A stretch of 64,000 nt of DNA from Bicyclus anynana. Lineage: Eukaryota > Arthropoda > Insecta > Lepidoptera > Nymphalidae. Positions 1 through 12,400 of the stretch are shown piece after piece. Within the stretch, counting starts at the first letter, position 1; each line of letters starts with the position of its first letter. The notes beneath the pieces were generated by a model, which was given only the letters and a program-made list of their open reading frames with translations, did not search any database and was not told the DNA's origin. Position numbers and translations under genes: made by a program. The stretch lies in the NCBI RefSeq assembly GCF_947172395.1, contig NC_069094.1, positions 14,684,292-14,748,291 of the forward strand. The letters are read 5' to 3'.

Positions 1-74
1 CTCATAAGACTAATTTAATTAGTAACCATACTTTCATACTTTTTTATATATGGTATGGTATTTTTTTATTGCAG

Positions 75-224
75 AGACATAGGATGGTGAATGACTTATT
101 GAAGGAAGAGTTACAAAATGGTGTCCACGCCTTGTCCATTGTCGCCAAAACGCCGCAGCAGTGGGAAACAAGTGACCAAGTTATAGAGAGCAGTCCAAAT
201 TGTAGGGGCGGCTTTGGGAAATAA
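75..224 (+). CDS. BOLA1: BolA-like protein, BOLA1 type, last exon (5' part outside the window)
   Basis: Terminal coding exon of a BolA-family protein, a family of small mitochondrial or cytosolic proteins that work with monothiol glutaredoxins in iron-sulfur cluster handling. A T-rich tract and GCAG at 71-74 form the splice acceptor. The reading frame runs to TAA at 222-224. The peptide contains HRMVNDLLKEEL, then VHALSIVAKTPQQW, which is the conserved C-terminal half of BOLA1 (HRxV...ELxxxVHAL...AKTPxQW). The tail (ESSPNCRGGFGK) ends where BOLA1 proteins usually end. Using the AG at 75-76 instead of 73-74 would make the first codon end in A and allow the usual Ser-His-Arg, so the exact acceptor is uncertain. 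AATAAA motifs lie at 466-471 and 470-475. Upstream exons lie before the window. Confidence 0.85.
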   Translation, partial: RHRMVNDLLKEELQNGVHALSIVAKTPQQWETSDQVIESSPNCRGGFGK

Positions 225-465
225 GTTGTTAAGTTTATTAAGTTAACAGTGGCGTAACTACAGGATGGCAAGCAGTGGCTTGCATTTCATAGATTAAAAA
301 AGGCATTGCCTACCTTAAGGATCCTGCATAGAAGAAGGAATTTTTGAATTTGTTCAATTTGTTTGTGCTTACCCTAGTTAAAAACCACTGGTAGCGGAAC
401 TGACACTGAAAAAAATTTGTAATGAAGGTTTTTGTGTCTCATCAAATTAAAACGCTATGTAGTCA

Positions 466-475
466 AATAAATAAA
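466..475 (+). terminator. Overlapping poly(A) signals for the BolA-like gene
   Basis: Two overlapping AATAAA hexamers lie about 240 bp after the BolA stop codon on the same strand. They are the first canonical signals downstream of the stop. Confidence 0.45.
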
Positions 476-1721
476 ACATAATGAAGTAAACCTTTGTATT
501 GTTGGTTCAGAACATAGATATAATGTTCAGAACATAAGTGAGTCACAGCACCATTTTTGATTCAATAATGCAGTTGCAGTACTGTATAATAATGCAAAAA
601 TACACTGCCTACCCTGAAGACTCATAACCAACCTATATTAGAGAAGGAATTCTCCATTTTGTACAATTATTCACAGAGCCCTACCCAAACACCTTAGATA
701 CGTCACTGATAGTTACGCCACTGGTTCTTACTCTTATTTTGTAAATAGATAAAGGGCTACCTACCTATTAACATTTATTTTTTATCCTAGTAAAAAAAAT
801 TGTATTATAATGAAATAATCCCACTTCTGAATTTGCTTGCATCTCTCATGTCCTCCGTTATGTTGCACAATCAGCCATGAAATAGTAGTATGTTATTCTT
901 AAATGTAGCAGTAATAACTACTAATAAATATCTCTATTATTGTCATTACAATAAAAAAAAATTTAAATAGAAATTTAGCAACACTAACAACAAATATATT
1001 TTATTATGTCTTCAAAAGAGTTGCTTTTAAAAAAGTTTACCATACATCATTTCACCCAACTGATTGGCGACTTGTCTGTTTTATTTAAAATAGCTGTTTC
1101 TGTTGAAAATAAACTATTGTGATCTGTTTGAATATATTTTTATTTACTTAACACTACCTGTACACAACACATAATTTTAAATCTTGTAAAACACAATACT
1201 AGATCTTTTAAGACCGACACATACAAGCTTCACATTGCATAAAAAATAAAACACGAAGAATACGCCTTACGCCCAAGGGTGGCAAAGAAGCAGCTATCCC
1301 ATGCCAGAGATTCAATAAAAATGTAGTCACAATTAGAAATCATCATCACTAGGTCTCATAAAAAAAAAGGAAATAGTCCATTTTTTTATGAGAGGTACAT
1401 TTTGTGTCCCACATAGTTGTATAATGTACTGTGTGTAACTTGTTGTATTTCCCATGGACTATTCAAAACCAGGAGTGCGACTAATGTGTATCGGCCTTTA
1501 TTAATACTTATTTATTTTATTTTTCTTATACATAATCTTTCTCTTAAAATCCTTATACGTGAACATCTTTATGTACACCAGGTACATAATTATATAAAAC
1601 AAGATTTTTAGATACATCTGCAATATCAGGTTATGTTTCCTACACATGATTTACTTTAGCTGTGTCAGTTAAACCCTATGAATAACTAAATCTAAAACTA
1701 CTTTTTTAATCCACTCATTTA
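476..1721. other. AT-rich intergenic DNA, no gene seen
   Basis: No coding exon or recognisable repeat family was found between the BolA 3' end and the minisatellite. The phrase 'taactgtaggtacgcc'-like text seen elsewhere in the window has relatives near 240-260 and 700-720 ('agttacgccactgg'), suggesting decayed dispersed repeats. Confidence 0.4.
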
Positions 1722-3417
1722 ACACCAGTCAATGTCCTCAGTCCGCACAAGATAAGACAGCACGAGCCAGTATTAATTAATTTATTATTATTATTGTATC
1801 AGAAGTAACACCGGCCTCTGTCCTCAGTCCGCACGAGATCAGACGCGAGCCGGTGTCAGTTGTATCAGGGGTGTAACTCCTCACACTGGCGCGCTCTGCG
1901 CACAACACCGGCCGCTGTCCTCAGTCCGCACGAGATCAGACGCGAGCCGGTGTCAGTTGTATCAGGGGTGTAACTCCTCACACTGGCGCGCTCTGCGCAC
2001 AACCCCGGCCGCTGTCCTCAGTCCGCACGAGATCAGACGCGAGCCGGTGTCAGTTGTATCAGGGGTGTAACTCCTCACACTGGCGCGCTCTGCGCACAAC
2101 ACCGGCCGCTGTCCTCAGTCCGCACGAGATCAGACGCGAGCCGGTGTCAGTTGTATGAGGGGTGTAACTCCTCACACTGGCGCGCTCTGCGCACAACACC
2201 GGCCGCTGTCCTCAGTCCGCACGAGATCAGACGCGAGCCGGTGTCAGTTGTATCAGGGGTGTAACTCCTCACACTGGCGCGCTCTGCGCACAACACCGGC
2301 CATTGTCCTCAGTCCGCACGAGATTAGACGCGAGCCGGTGTCAGTTGTATGAGGGGTGTAACTCCTCACACTGGCGCGCTCTGCGCACAACACCGGCCGC
2401 TGTCCTCAGTCCGCACGAGATCAGACGCGAGCCGGTGTCAGTTGTATCATGGGTGTAACTCCTCACACTGGCGCGCTCTGCGCACAACACCGGCCATTGT
2501 CTTCAGTCCGCACGAGATCAGACGCGAGCCGGTGTCAGTTGTATCAGGGGTGTAACTCCTCACACTGGCGCGCTCTGCGCACAACACCGGCCATTGTCCT
2601 CAGTCCGCACGAGATCAGACGCGAGCCGGTGTCAGTTGTATCAGGGGTGTAACTCCTCACACTGGCGCGCTCTGCGCACAACACCGGCCATTGTCCTCAG
2701 TCCGCACGAGATCAGACGCGAGCCGGTGTCAGTTGTATAAGGGGTGTAACTCCTCACACTGGCGCGCTCTGCGCACAACACCGGCCGCTGTCCTCAGTCC
2801 GCACGAGATCAGACGCGAGCCGGTGTCAGTTGTATCAGGGGTGTAACTCCTCACACTGGCGCGCTCTGCGCACAACACCGGCCGCTGTCCTCAGTCCGCA
2901 CGAGATCAGACGCGAGCCGGTGTCAGTTGTATCAGGGGTGTAACTCCTCACACTGGCGCGCTCTGCGCACAACACCGGCCGCTGTCCTCAGTCCGCACGA
3001 GATCAGACGCGAGCCGGTGTTAGTTGTATCAGAGGTGTAACTCCTCACACTGGCGCGCTCTGCGCACAACACCGGCCATTGTCCTCAGTCCGCACGAGAT
3101 CAGACGCGAGCCGGTGTCAGTTGTATCAGGGGTGTAACTCCTCACACTGGCGCGCTCTGCGCACAACACCGGCCGCTGTCCTCAGTCCGCACGAGATCAG
3201 ACGCGAGCCGGTGTCAGTTGTATCAGGGGTGTAACTCCTCACACTGGCGCGCTCTGCGCACAACACCGGCCGCTGTCCTCAGTCCGCACGAGATCAGACG
3301 CGAGCCGGTGTCAGTTGTATCAGGGGTGTAACTCCTCACACTGGCGCGCTCTGCGCACAACACCGGCCGCTGTCCTCAGTCCGCACGAGATCAGACGCGA
3401 GCCGGTGTTAGTTGTAT
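1722..3417. repeat. 97-bp minisatellite, 16 full units plus degenerate partial copies
   Basis: Sixteen head-to-tail 97-bp units run from 1,866 to 3,417 with exact register (16 x 97 = 1,552 bp). A truncated copy lies at about 1,811-1,865 and a more diverged one at about 1,722-1,770. Units are nearly identical. The main variants are ccgctgtcc versus ccattgtcc, the second base of the unit, and gtgtt versus gtgtc near the end. Each unit has an inverted pair acaccggc...gccggtgt about 33 bp apart, and a GC-rich gcgcgctctgcgc. The array is much more GC-rich than its surroundings. It ends inside the ash2 stop codon, so it lies in the ash2 3' UTR region. Small plus-strand open frames here are by-products of the repeat. 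Confidence 0.95.
1781..1786 (-). terminator. Candidate ash2 poly(A) signal beyond the minisatellite
   Basis: AATAAA read on the minus strand. The 97-bp unit contains no AATAAA on that strand, so this is the first canonical signal after the ash2 stop at 3,417. If used, the 3' UTR carries the whole array (about 1.6 kb). Confidence 0.4.
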
Positions 3418-6400
3418 CAGAGGTTGAACGTGTCAAGTCGCAGTTTGCCCTCGTTTTCAGAAAGGAACAGCAGGTCCGCCATCGTCTGCTCGCAAATGGC
3501 CTCTTCGGCCTTCTCCGACATCTGAAAAAATTAAAAATATTTTCCTATAATGATTTCATTATTTTAAAGTCACTCAAAATTAACCTTTTGAGAATACGCC
3601 ATACTGGGTTTTAAATGACGTCATTTAGATCCACTTAGTAACCATAGCAAAGCCTGACCTACTAACCGGAGCGAGGGAGCGTAGCGGAGAAACGGAGTAA
3701 TGCGGAGCGGAGTTGCGTACTGTGTCTGTCCACCGGAGAAGAGCGAGACTGCGGAGCAGAGTTGCAGACTATGTTTCTAATTTATTTAATCCCGCTCAGT
3801 TTCCCCGCTCTGCTTACCGGTTTCATATGAATTTTTAAACTAGCTTGCAAGTCACTTAAGAGGAACGGAGATTCGTGCAATAATATTTCTCCGTTTCTCG
3901 GCTTCGCTGCCTCGCTCCGCTTCGGTGGGCTGGCAGCCTTGGACCCGTACACAGCAATGCTGCTTAGCTGAAAAACCTAGCATACGTACCGGGCGGTAGT
4001 TGTAGTCGGCGGGCGGCGGGAACTTGAAGTTGGGCCCGAAGTTGACGCTCACGGTGCTGTTGCGGTGCAGAGACACCGTCGGGTAGTAGCAGCCCTGGAG
4101 AACATAAGCTAGTTATGGAAGGTTTTTTTATTCTTTAGTTAGACCTTTTTTAGTTACTTAGTTTTATTAGTTAGCCCTTGACTGATCACAATCTCACCTG
4201 ATAGTGGTGATGCAGTCTAAGATGGAAGCGGGCTAACTATGTTAAAACAATTAAAATAATAATAGGCATACAGGCCGACCTTGCCTAATCTATCCCTCTG
4301 TCTTATTATACGGTTGTGTGTGCGTGCGTGTGTTCGTTTGAGTTTGTGCGTGCGAGCGCGTTTGTCTGCGTGCGTGCGTGTGTGTGCGTGCGAATGTGTG
4401 TGCGTGCGTGCGAGCGCGTGTGTGCGTGCGTCTGCGTGCGTGCGTGCGTGTGTGTGTGTGTGTGTGTATGAGTGCGTGCGTGTGCGTGCGTCCGTGTGTG
4501 TGATTCTGCGACGTAAATCAAATTAGAATTGAATATCTTACTTGATAGACGTCTGTAAAGGCGGCGCCCTGGCAGACGCCGTTCTTGAAGTACAGTATCT
4601 GGCTCCCGGGCAGCAGCTTCAGGTTGTTGAGCGACTCCTGGATGTTGTCCTTGTCCTCGTAGTACAGGTGGCTCTTGAACTTCACCAGCGGCTGTGGGGA
4701 ATTTCGTCATCATCATCATTCGACTTTATGATCCACTGCTGCTAAACCATATTATGCTTCTCCTATAGAAGTACCATGTAAGTTTTGTTTTTGCACACCT
4801 GAGAATTTTCTTAATTTTCTATGTGTGTGAAGTCTGCCAATCCGCATTGGGCTAGCGTGGTGGACTATAACCCCTCTCATTCTGAGGGAGAAGGAGACTC
4901 GTACTCAACAGTGAGCCGAATATGGATTATTAATGATGATGATGACAGAAGTACACAAGGTGAAGGTATATAAGAATATCACTCGATAAAAGTGTACATA
5001 CAAGAGTTGCAATGACAAGGGTCAACAATCGAAGCGGTACCAAAAAAAGTAAAGTTGTTACTAGGACAAAGCTGCAGTAATCTCACCCGGCAAATACCGC
5101 CATTATTTTCGTTACGGAATTTCTTGATTCGGTCGCTGCGCTCAAAGCCCCTGACAAAAACCTATGAAAATGCTTAAAAAGTAATCTCACCCGGTCCTTG
5201 TACGTGTTGGGCGTGTACTTGGTGCTGGCGCTGTCGGGCAGCACCACGAGGAAGCCCAGCGTGTCGCCTTCGCCGTAGCCCGCGCTGTAGTGCTTGCCGC
5301 GAGACTCGTGGAACCTGACAACAGTGGACCTTCGTCAACAAACGTGGAACATTTTATCCAATGATTAATATACCTTTGGGATAACAAAGGACATTAATTT
5401 GTGAACTTAACCAATAAATAGCAAAGTGTGCTTTAGACCACACGACCGAAGTAAAACTTCTTTCTAAAACAAAAAATAAAGCGCCACCTAATAGCCTCAG
5501 GTATAACTACATCGCTAGAGGTTCCCTTAGGCTGAAAAAGCCTCAACCCCGGGAGGGGTTGGAAGAGAGAACCGGGGGAGCAAGGTCCCCCGCGACGCAC
5601 CCGGGCAAGGAGGCATAGCCTTGAAGCCCGTACCCCCACCTGATTTTTTTATAAGGATGACCTGCCTGCTGAATTGTAGAAAAAGGGATTGTTTCAGTTC
5701 AGTTCTCTAAGGACGTTATTCTTGTAGTTTAAAATAAAAAATAGTTTCGCTATTCCTGTGGGTATGGCAGCACGCATCGCCCGATACATGCTGCCATATC
5801 TACACAAAGATACGCAATACAAAGAATATTTAAACGTGAACTCAATCAAGAGAGCCGTGATAGCCCAGTGGATATAACCTCTGCCACCGATTCCGGAAGG
5901 TGTGGGTTCGAATCCGGTCCGGAGCATGCACCGGGGCACGGGGCACTTTTCAGTTGTGTTAAGAAATTAAATATCACGTGTCTCAATCTGTGAAGGAAAA
6001 CATCGTGAGGAAACCTGCGTACCAGAGAATTATCTTAATTATCTGCGTGTGTGAAGTCTGCCAATCCGCATTGGGCCAGCGTGGTGGACTATTGGGCTAA
6101 CCCCTCTCATTCTGAGAGGATACTCGAGCTCGTGAACAGTGAGTCGCATATGGGTTGTTAACGTGACGTAAACTCATTCAAATCAATCAAATCTAAATGC
6201 TATAGATGTCACCTGGTCCCCTTCCGACTGCGCCAAGAGTAGCCGAACTTGTCGTAGCCCAGCGGCGCCTGCAGGTTGGCGTAGCGCCGCCCCCAGCCCA
6301 GCCGCGTGGCCGCGCCCTCGGGCATCTCCTCCACCGTCGCCTCCCAGTACCACGTGCCGCGAGACACTCCTGACACCATAAATATTTTTTTTTAATTTGG

Positions 6401-9400
6401 CGCTCTTTGATCTCACAAATTCCTGAAAGTATCTGTTAGGCATAGCGCTGGTAATTGGGTTCTAGGGTTTGAAGAGAATTTCTACTTTCTAATTAATAAA
6501 ATAATAATGCTATTACCAGTCAGCCTAACTGTCATTGGCTGGTTTTTATACATGGCCTAGGCCAGTGTCGGGCAGCATTCACACCGTCCAATGCGGAAAA
6601 ATCCAGCCCTGCGAATGACAAACCCACATGCCCAGCGTGGTAATTATATGGGCACAAACTTTATGGATACAGCCAAAACAAAACAACCCCGGTGGCCCAG
6701 TTATACCCGGTTTTGGTAGCGATTGTGACAAGGAATGTCAAGAATCTCCAAGGGAAATTTCGCTGCTAACGCCGACGACTAGACCTGGCAACATTTAACG
6801 ACCGACGAATCCGAGGCTAACGCAGCGGGCGATGGAGCGATTTATGCTTGGAGTTTCTCTGCGTGATAGAATCAGAAATGAGGAGATCCGCAGACGAACC
6901 AAAGTCACTGACATAGCTCAGCGAGTCGCGAAGCTGTAGTGCCAGGGCACATAGTTCGAAGAGTCGATAGGGTCCCAAGGTGCTGGAATGGCGAACCCGC
7001 ACCGGAAAGTGCAGTGTTGGTCGACTAAGTGGACCGAGGACAACGAGCGAGTTGCAGGGGGCCGCTGTATGCTAGCAGCTCGAGACCGTTTTGTTAAGAA
7101 GTCCATGCAAGAGACCTATGTCCCGCTGTGGACGTCCATCAGCTGATAATGATGATGAATTAGTACTTCTGGAACTTGGCGGAACAGAAATGGCACAGAC
7201 ACGTAGTGTAGTGCATCCAAGGTTATTATTATTATTATTATTAGGCAAGTCGTTAGATGCCCTCACCGTGCGTGGCGCGCACCATGCAGTAGCCCTTCTC
7301 GCCGGTGACCGCGAGCCGGTCCTCCGCGATCTTGAGCTGCGGCGCGCGGTCATGCAGCGCCAGCAGCACTATGCCGGGGCACAGCGAGCGGTACAGCCAG
7401 CCCGGGATGGGCTTGCCGCTCCATTCGTTGCTTTCGTCAAACTCCTGGACAATAAATAATACGAGCTCCAGCATCCTACTAATATTATAAACGCGAAAGT
7501 TTGTATGGATGTTTGGATGTATGTTTGGATGTGTTTACTCTTTAACGCCGCTACTACTGAAGCGATTTGGCTGAAATTTGGAATGGAAATAGATTTTACT
7601 TTGGATTAACACATACATAGACTAGTACTTTTTATCCCGAAAAAATCCATGGTTTCCAGAGATTTGCGAAAACTGACGATTTTGATGATGTGAATGTTTG
7701 TTACTCTACTGAACCGAATCAGCTGAAATTTGGTATTAATGATAAATGATGGTTGCCTAGTTAAATTGCGGCCGGATAGTATTAAATGTATATTTTTTCT
7801 ATATATTTAGTCTCGTTTCCTCATGGGTAATTAAAAAACACTAGTTCATAAAATTTACCCAAAAGGATTGAAAAAGTAAAGGTAGCCAGATAACAGCTAA
7901 GTTATGTTATTTATACATTTCTATTTCCGGATCTTAGACCAAACATCCAGGGCTAGGCCTTCTTCACTTCGGATGTTCGAAAGCTAGTGGACATTTTGGG
8001 GTAGGTATTTGAAGCAAATTCAACTTGCAAAAAATAATACTCCTAATACTCCTCAGTCAGGCCCCAGTTCTGTGTTAGGGTAGTATAGGAGAGGTACTGG
8101 CCAAGTTTTTAACTTGACTTAAATACCTACTCAAAAATATCCACCAGCTCTCGGACCATATGAAATTATGTAAGAGAGCGGCCGGCTAGCAGTACCTAAG
8201 CGTCCGTATCGAACGGCAACTCGATATACGGTACGTATACGCGGATTTAAGTTCTCAAAATGTTCACAAGCTAAGCGAAGAGCAACTTGAAAGTCAAATT
8301 AGCTTAGCAGTGATCTTGAAAATTCCGTGGAATTATACTCAAATCTGTTCAGCTGTATTAAATTAAATCAAACATCTTTTCTAACTTCAAATTGAAAATG
8401 AGTTGTATATTAGACAAGGATGTCTTCAATGGTCCTGGAATGTTGAGCTCTGACCTCTGACCAGCCTGTAAAGTAGAGAAGTAGACAAGCAGAAAAACAT
8501 AGTGGAATATCTATACTAATATTATAAAGCTGAAGAGTTTGTTTGTTTTCTTGATTGAACGCGCTAATCTCAGGAACTACTGGTCCGATTTGAAAAAATC
8601 TTTCAGTGTTAAATAGTCTATTTATCGAGGAAGGCTATAGGCTATAAATTATCCCTTTACTCCTACGGGAACGAGAACCACGCGGGTGAAACCACGCGGC
8701 GTCAGCTAGTCTAAAATATTCAGTCAAAAACATATTTTTTACTAAATGACGAGCCTAGAGTAAATACCATTAGGAGAACCGCCAGGTAGATAAACATACA
8801 ACTAGGAGTAGTAAGAAAATTGAGAAATAAACAGTATAATAATGTTGATGTAAATTACCTGTCGAAATGGTGCATGAGGGTCGGGTTCAGCCAGTATGTA
8901 CCGGTACCCGTCCTTGTTGAAGGGGTGCTCGGTCGGGTAGCCGTGCGAGGGTAACTTGAGCGCGCCCACGTCCGCTGAGCGCCCCTTCTTGCCCACGGGG
9001 GCGCTCGTCTCAACGCCCACCGCTGGGCGCCGCTTGCCTTGGCGCCCTTTCACGTTTCCGCCTAGTGGGACTAGAACAAATACAATAAATACAGGTAAAA
9101 TACAGTTACATTCATCTATAGTTACACGGTTAAGTGGTCCGACACAACACCGAAAGGCCATGGATTGAATAGCTGGGCTATTGTCGTACCCTCTCCACAT
9201 CAATCTTTACGACTCGTTGGAGGAGTAAAGAATATTATAGTAGGAGTCACATTTAAAACATAACAAATATTTTCATCATCAGCCTGTATCCGTCCACTGT
9301 TGGACATAGGCCTTTCCGAGAGCGAGCCTCGATCACACAAGATCCTCCGCCTTCGTCATCCAATCAATTCCCACTGCCTTCTTAATGTCGTCGGACCATC

Positions 9401-12400
9401 TGGCTGGAGGACGACCTACAAAGCGTTTGCTGGTACGTGGTCTACACTCCTGAAAAGTTTGGTCAAACAGCCGGTCGGCGACGCGACGCTGCAAGGATTA
9501 GAGCAGTCGTGATGTACAGATGAGATAGCTCTTTACTTCTTCTAAGGCTTTAATACTTCTAATACGATAACAATACAGTATTACCTAGCCTGATTTAGGA
9601 CTCGAAACTAGGAACTCGTGATACAAAACCACAAAGGCTTACAACTTATTGCTATAAAAAATCTCTACTAGGCAACTCCTGACGAGAGGACTTGCAAAGA
9701 AAGAGCGGGAAGGTGCAATACATTACTGAATTCGAATTGCTTGTACGCGCTAATCCTGTCTTAGACACAAAAAGCTATTATGCTATTGACGGCACATTTT
9801 GGCATATCAACATACGAGGCATATCCGAAGTATTATCATGGATCATGGAGAGAAATCGGATGTTAGAAGACCGAGGGTAAGCTACCATACAAATATTAGG
9901 TATGACTAGTCCGGAACGTATTTTCACGGAGAAGTATTTGTTCAGCTCGAACGCAGTGCATAAATGGTGCCAATGGCGCATTTACTTTGCCGCCAGTAGG
10001 CTATAAGTACGAGTAGGTAGGTACATAGTACCTACATGTAAAGTACATTACTTAGCCTGCTGGTAAATGCGTCACTGGGTGGTGCATTGCATAGTTATAT
10101 AGGTACATGACCGGTTTTAAAGTAAATAAAAAATCTAGGAACATAGGGGAAAGTAAAAACACATACTGTAAGGGCATTTAAACCTCGATGAATAATGAAA
10201 AGCGTTGATCATGGTACTCCTGATACCAAAAATTGTTTTATCAGAAACTATATTATTAATCTCTTCTTATAAGTAATGGAATTTCTCTATTTTTTTTCAC
10301 TTATTTGTTAGTTTGAAATTGCTGATTTATTATATAGTGACGTTTCGATCACATTTTTTAAATAGAAATTGCAAGAACTGCAAGGATTCGATAAGGTTAC
10401 ATATGTTACGTTCATAATGTTTTCGGCCAGTTCGTTGCACACATGATCAGTCTATTTTTTTAACCAACTTTTTTACAAGTTACGGAAAAATATGAGTATT
10501 TTAAACTGCACGGACGGTCACTACAGTTATTTCTATTGATTTTATTAGAAATATCGATAAAATAAAACTTTAAAGTTTAAATTGAAAGTCTGTAGCGTGG
10601 GTACTATATTTGATTTTGTTATTACAATTTTTTTTTAATTTGACTCCATTTCGAATTAGGGATTCGTTTGTGTGGGTTTATAATATAAATTTCAAGTGTC
10701 GCTTCCCCTCTTTGCTTGTATATGGATACGTGAAAAAAAAGAAGTTATAAACTAATATAAATATAATGAAATTAAAAATATAGTTATTACACTCTAGTCA
10801 TTAAAAAATTGTTGACCAATCAAAAACCATCAAAGACGATAGACAGACATATTTAGTATAACTACTGAACCATTATACTGTTGGCTTATAAGCATTAGAT
10901 ATTATATATATTTATGTACTATAAGTATTCCTTTTTGTGTTGTTGTAGATGTTAGCTAACAAATTAATCCAAGTATTGTATCATAGATAAACTGATAAAT
11001 TAATTTAACCTGTCAACCTCCAATTTCCTCCACTGTTGTTTTCTCCAAACTACGGGACATTGGCAAAGTAAATTGTGCTGTCTTGGCATAAACAAAAGCC
11101 ATTAAATTAAAGAAGAAGAACCATGTACTGTGGCCAGACACGCACTTGACTTGATGATTTTTGTTTTTGTAATATATGTAGGGCTCAGACCAATTATTGT
11201 AGAGGACCTGCCTCGCTAGACATTACTTTTCTGTCAAAGTATATGATGAACGATCTAATGCGATTATAAAAACTGTCTCTATAGTATCGATGTTAAATAG
11301 TTGTAATCGTGTTCGTTGGTTAAAGAGCTCCGTAAAAATACCTTTTTGTGTAATTGAATTGTGTAAAAAACGGGCAAAAACTTGTAGTTTAGTATAAGAT
11401 ATATACAAAATCTAAGCTCATTTTCCTCAGAAAATGACAGACAATTTTGTTCGTTACTATGAATGCGATACAGGTCCTTCTATAATTGGTCTGAGATGTA
11501 GGGAAATGCTAAAGCAAAAGAAAAATCAATATTGGGAATTTTGTATAAGAACGTTCGTCTTATTAGGTAACACGAATTTCACCGGTCAGCTAGTCTTCTA
11601 TAAATAGTTGACTATGCATTTTATGAACAACAACCATTCTCTGCTATAGCAAAAGAAACCTATAAAAGGTTACTGTTAAGGCTCTTTCTCACTGTCCAAT
11701 GTACTCATAATACGAGAGTAAAAATCGAAATCTTTGAATCAATTTACGTTGAACTTTCATCATTATGGTGGTGGACCGTATCATATAGGGATCAGCTTAG
11801 GATCTTAGCGCGTTGGTCGATCGTGTTGCTAACCTATAATGATAGTTAGTCATACATAATAATCTGTCTACCTACACTATACTAAAGCCATACTCGACGA
11901 ATACTGTTTACCAACAAACAAATTAAAAATGAGGGTATAAATCGCTAGTCATTTCACACCTAACAATAATTATAATTAACTTGTTCTTAAATTAATGAAA
12001 ATAAATTTGATTAATAAGCTTAAAACAATTAGATATAGTTCTTATATTTAGAATAATATTTTATAAGAAAACAATACATAATTTTAAATGAAAAAGTTAT
12101 GAAATGACATCCGTTTTCTACCCTCATTTCTAATTTGTTTGTTAGTAAACAGTACTCTTCGAGTATGGCTTTAGTATAGATAGATTATTATGTATGACTA
12201 TAACTATTTATGTAAGTCTGCACATATAAATATTGGATAGAAGCAGGCGTTACTTTGCGGAAGTTCATCATGATTATATAATGATTTATTTATTTTGCTA
12301 TCATCCGTCGCATGGGTTCGCCGAATTTTCGCGGATGATAGCAAAATAAATAAATCATTATATAATAATGCACATATATTTTACACAGAGATTAGATATA

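Noticed and set aside
2155..2652. Small plus-strand ORFs in the minisatellite
   Set aside because: They only reflect an open frame through the 97-bp unit and have no start context or family signature.
1866..3417. CRISPR-like array
   Set aside because: Units are 97 bp, contiguous and without unique spacers; this is a minisatellite in an animal genome.
4281..4745. Cys/Val-rich and His/Thr-rich ORFs
   Set aside because: Translation of the TG/TGCG microsatellite and antisense of an ash2 exon.
5851..5925. tRNA gene at SINE-A and SINE-B heads
   Set aside because: The same heads recur with shared non-tRNA bodies in several copies.
7091..7490. Plus-strand ORFs over 7.1-7.5 kb
   Set aside because: Part LINE remnant, part antisense of the ash2 exon 7,444-7,267.
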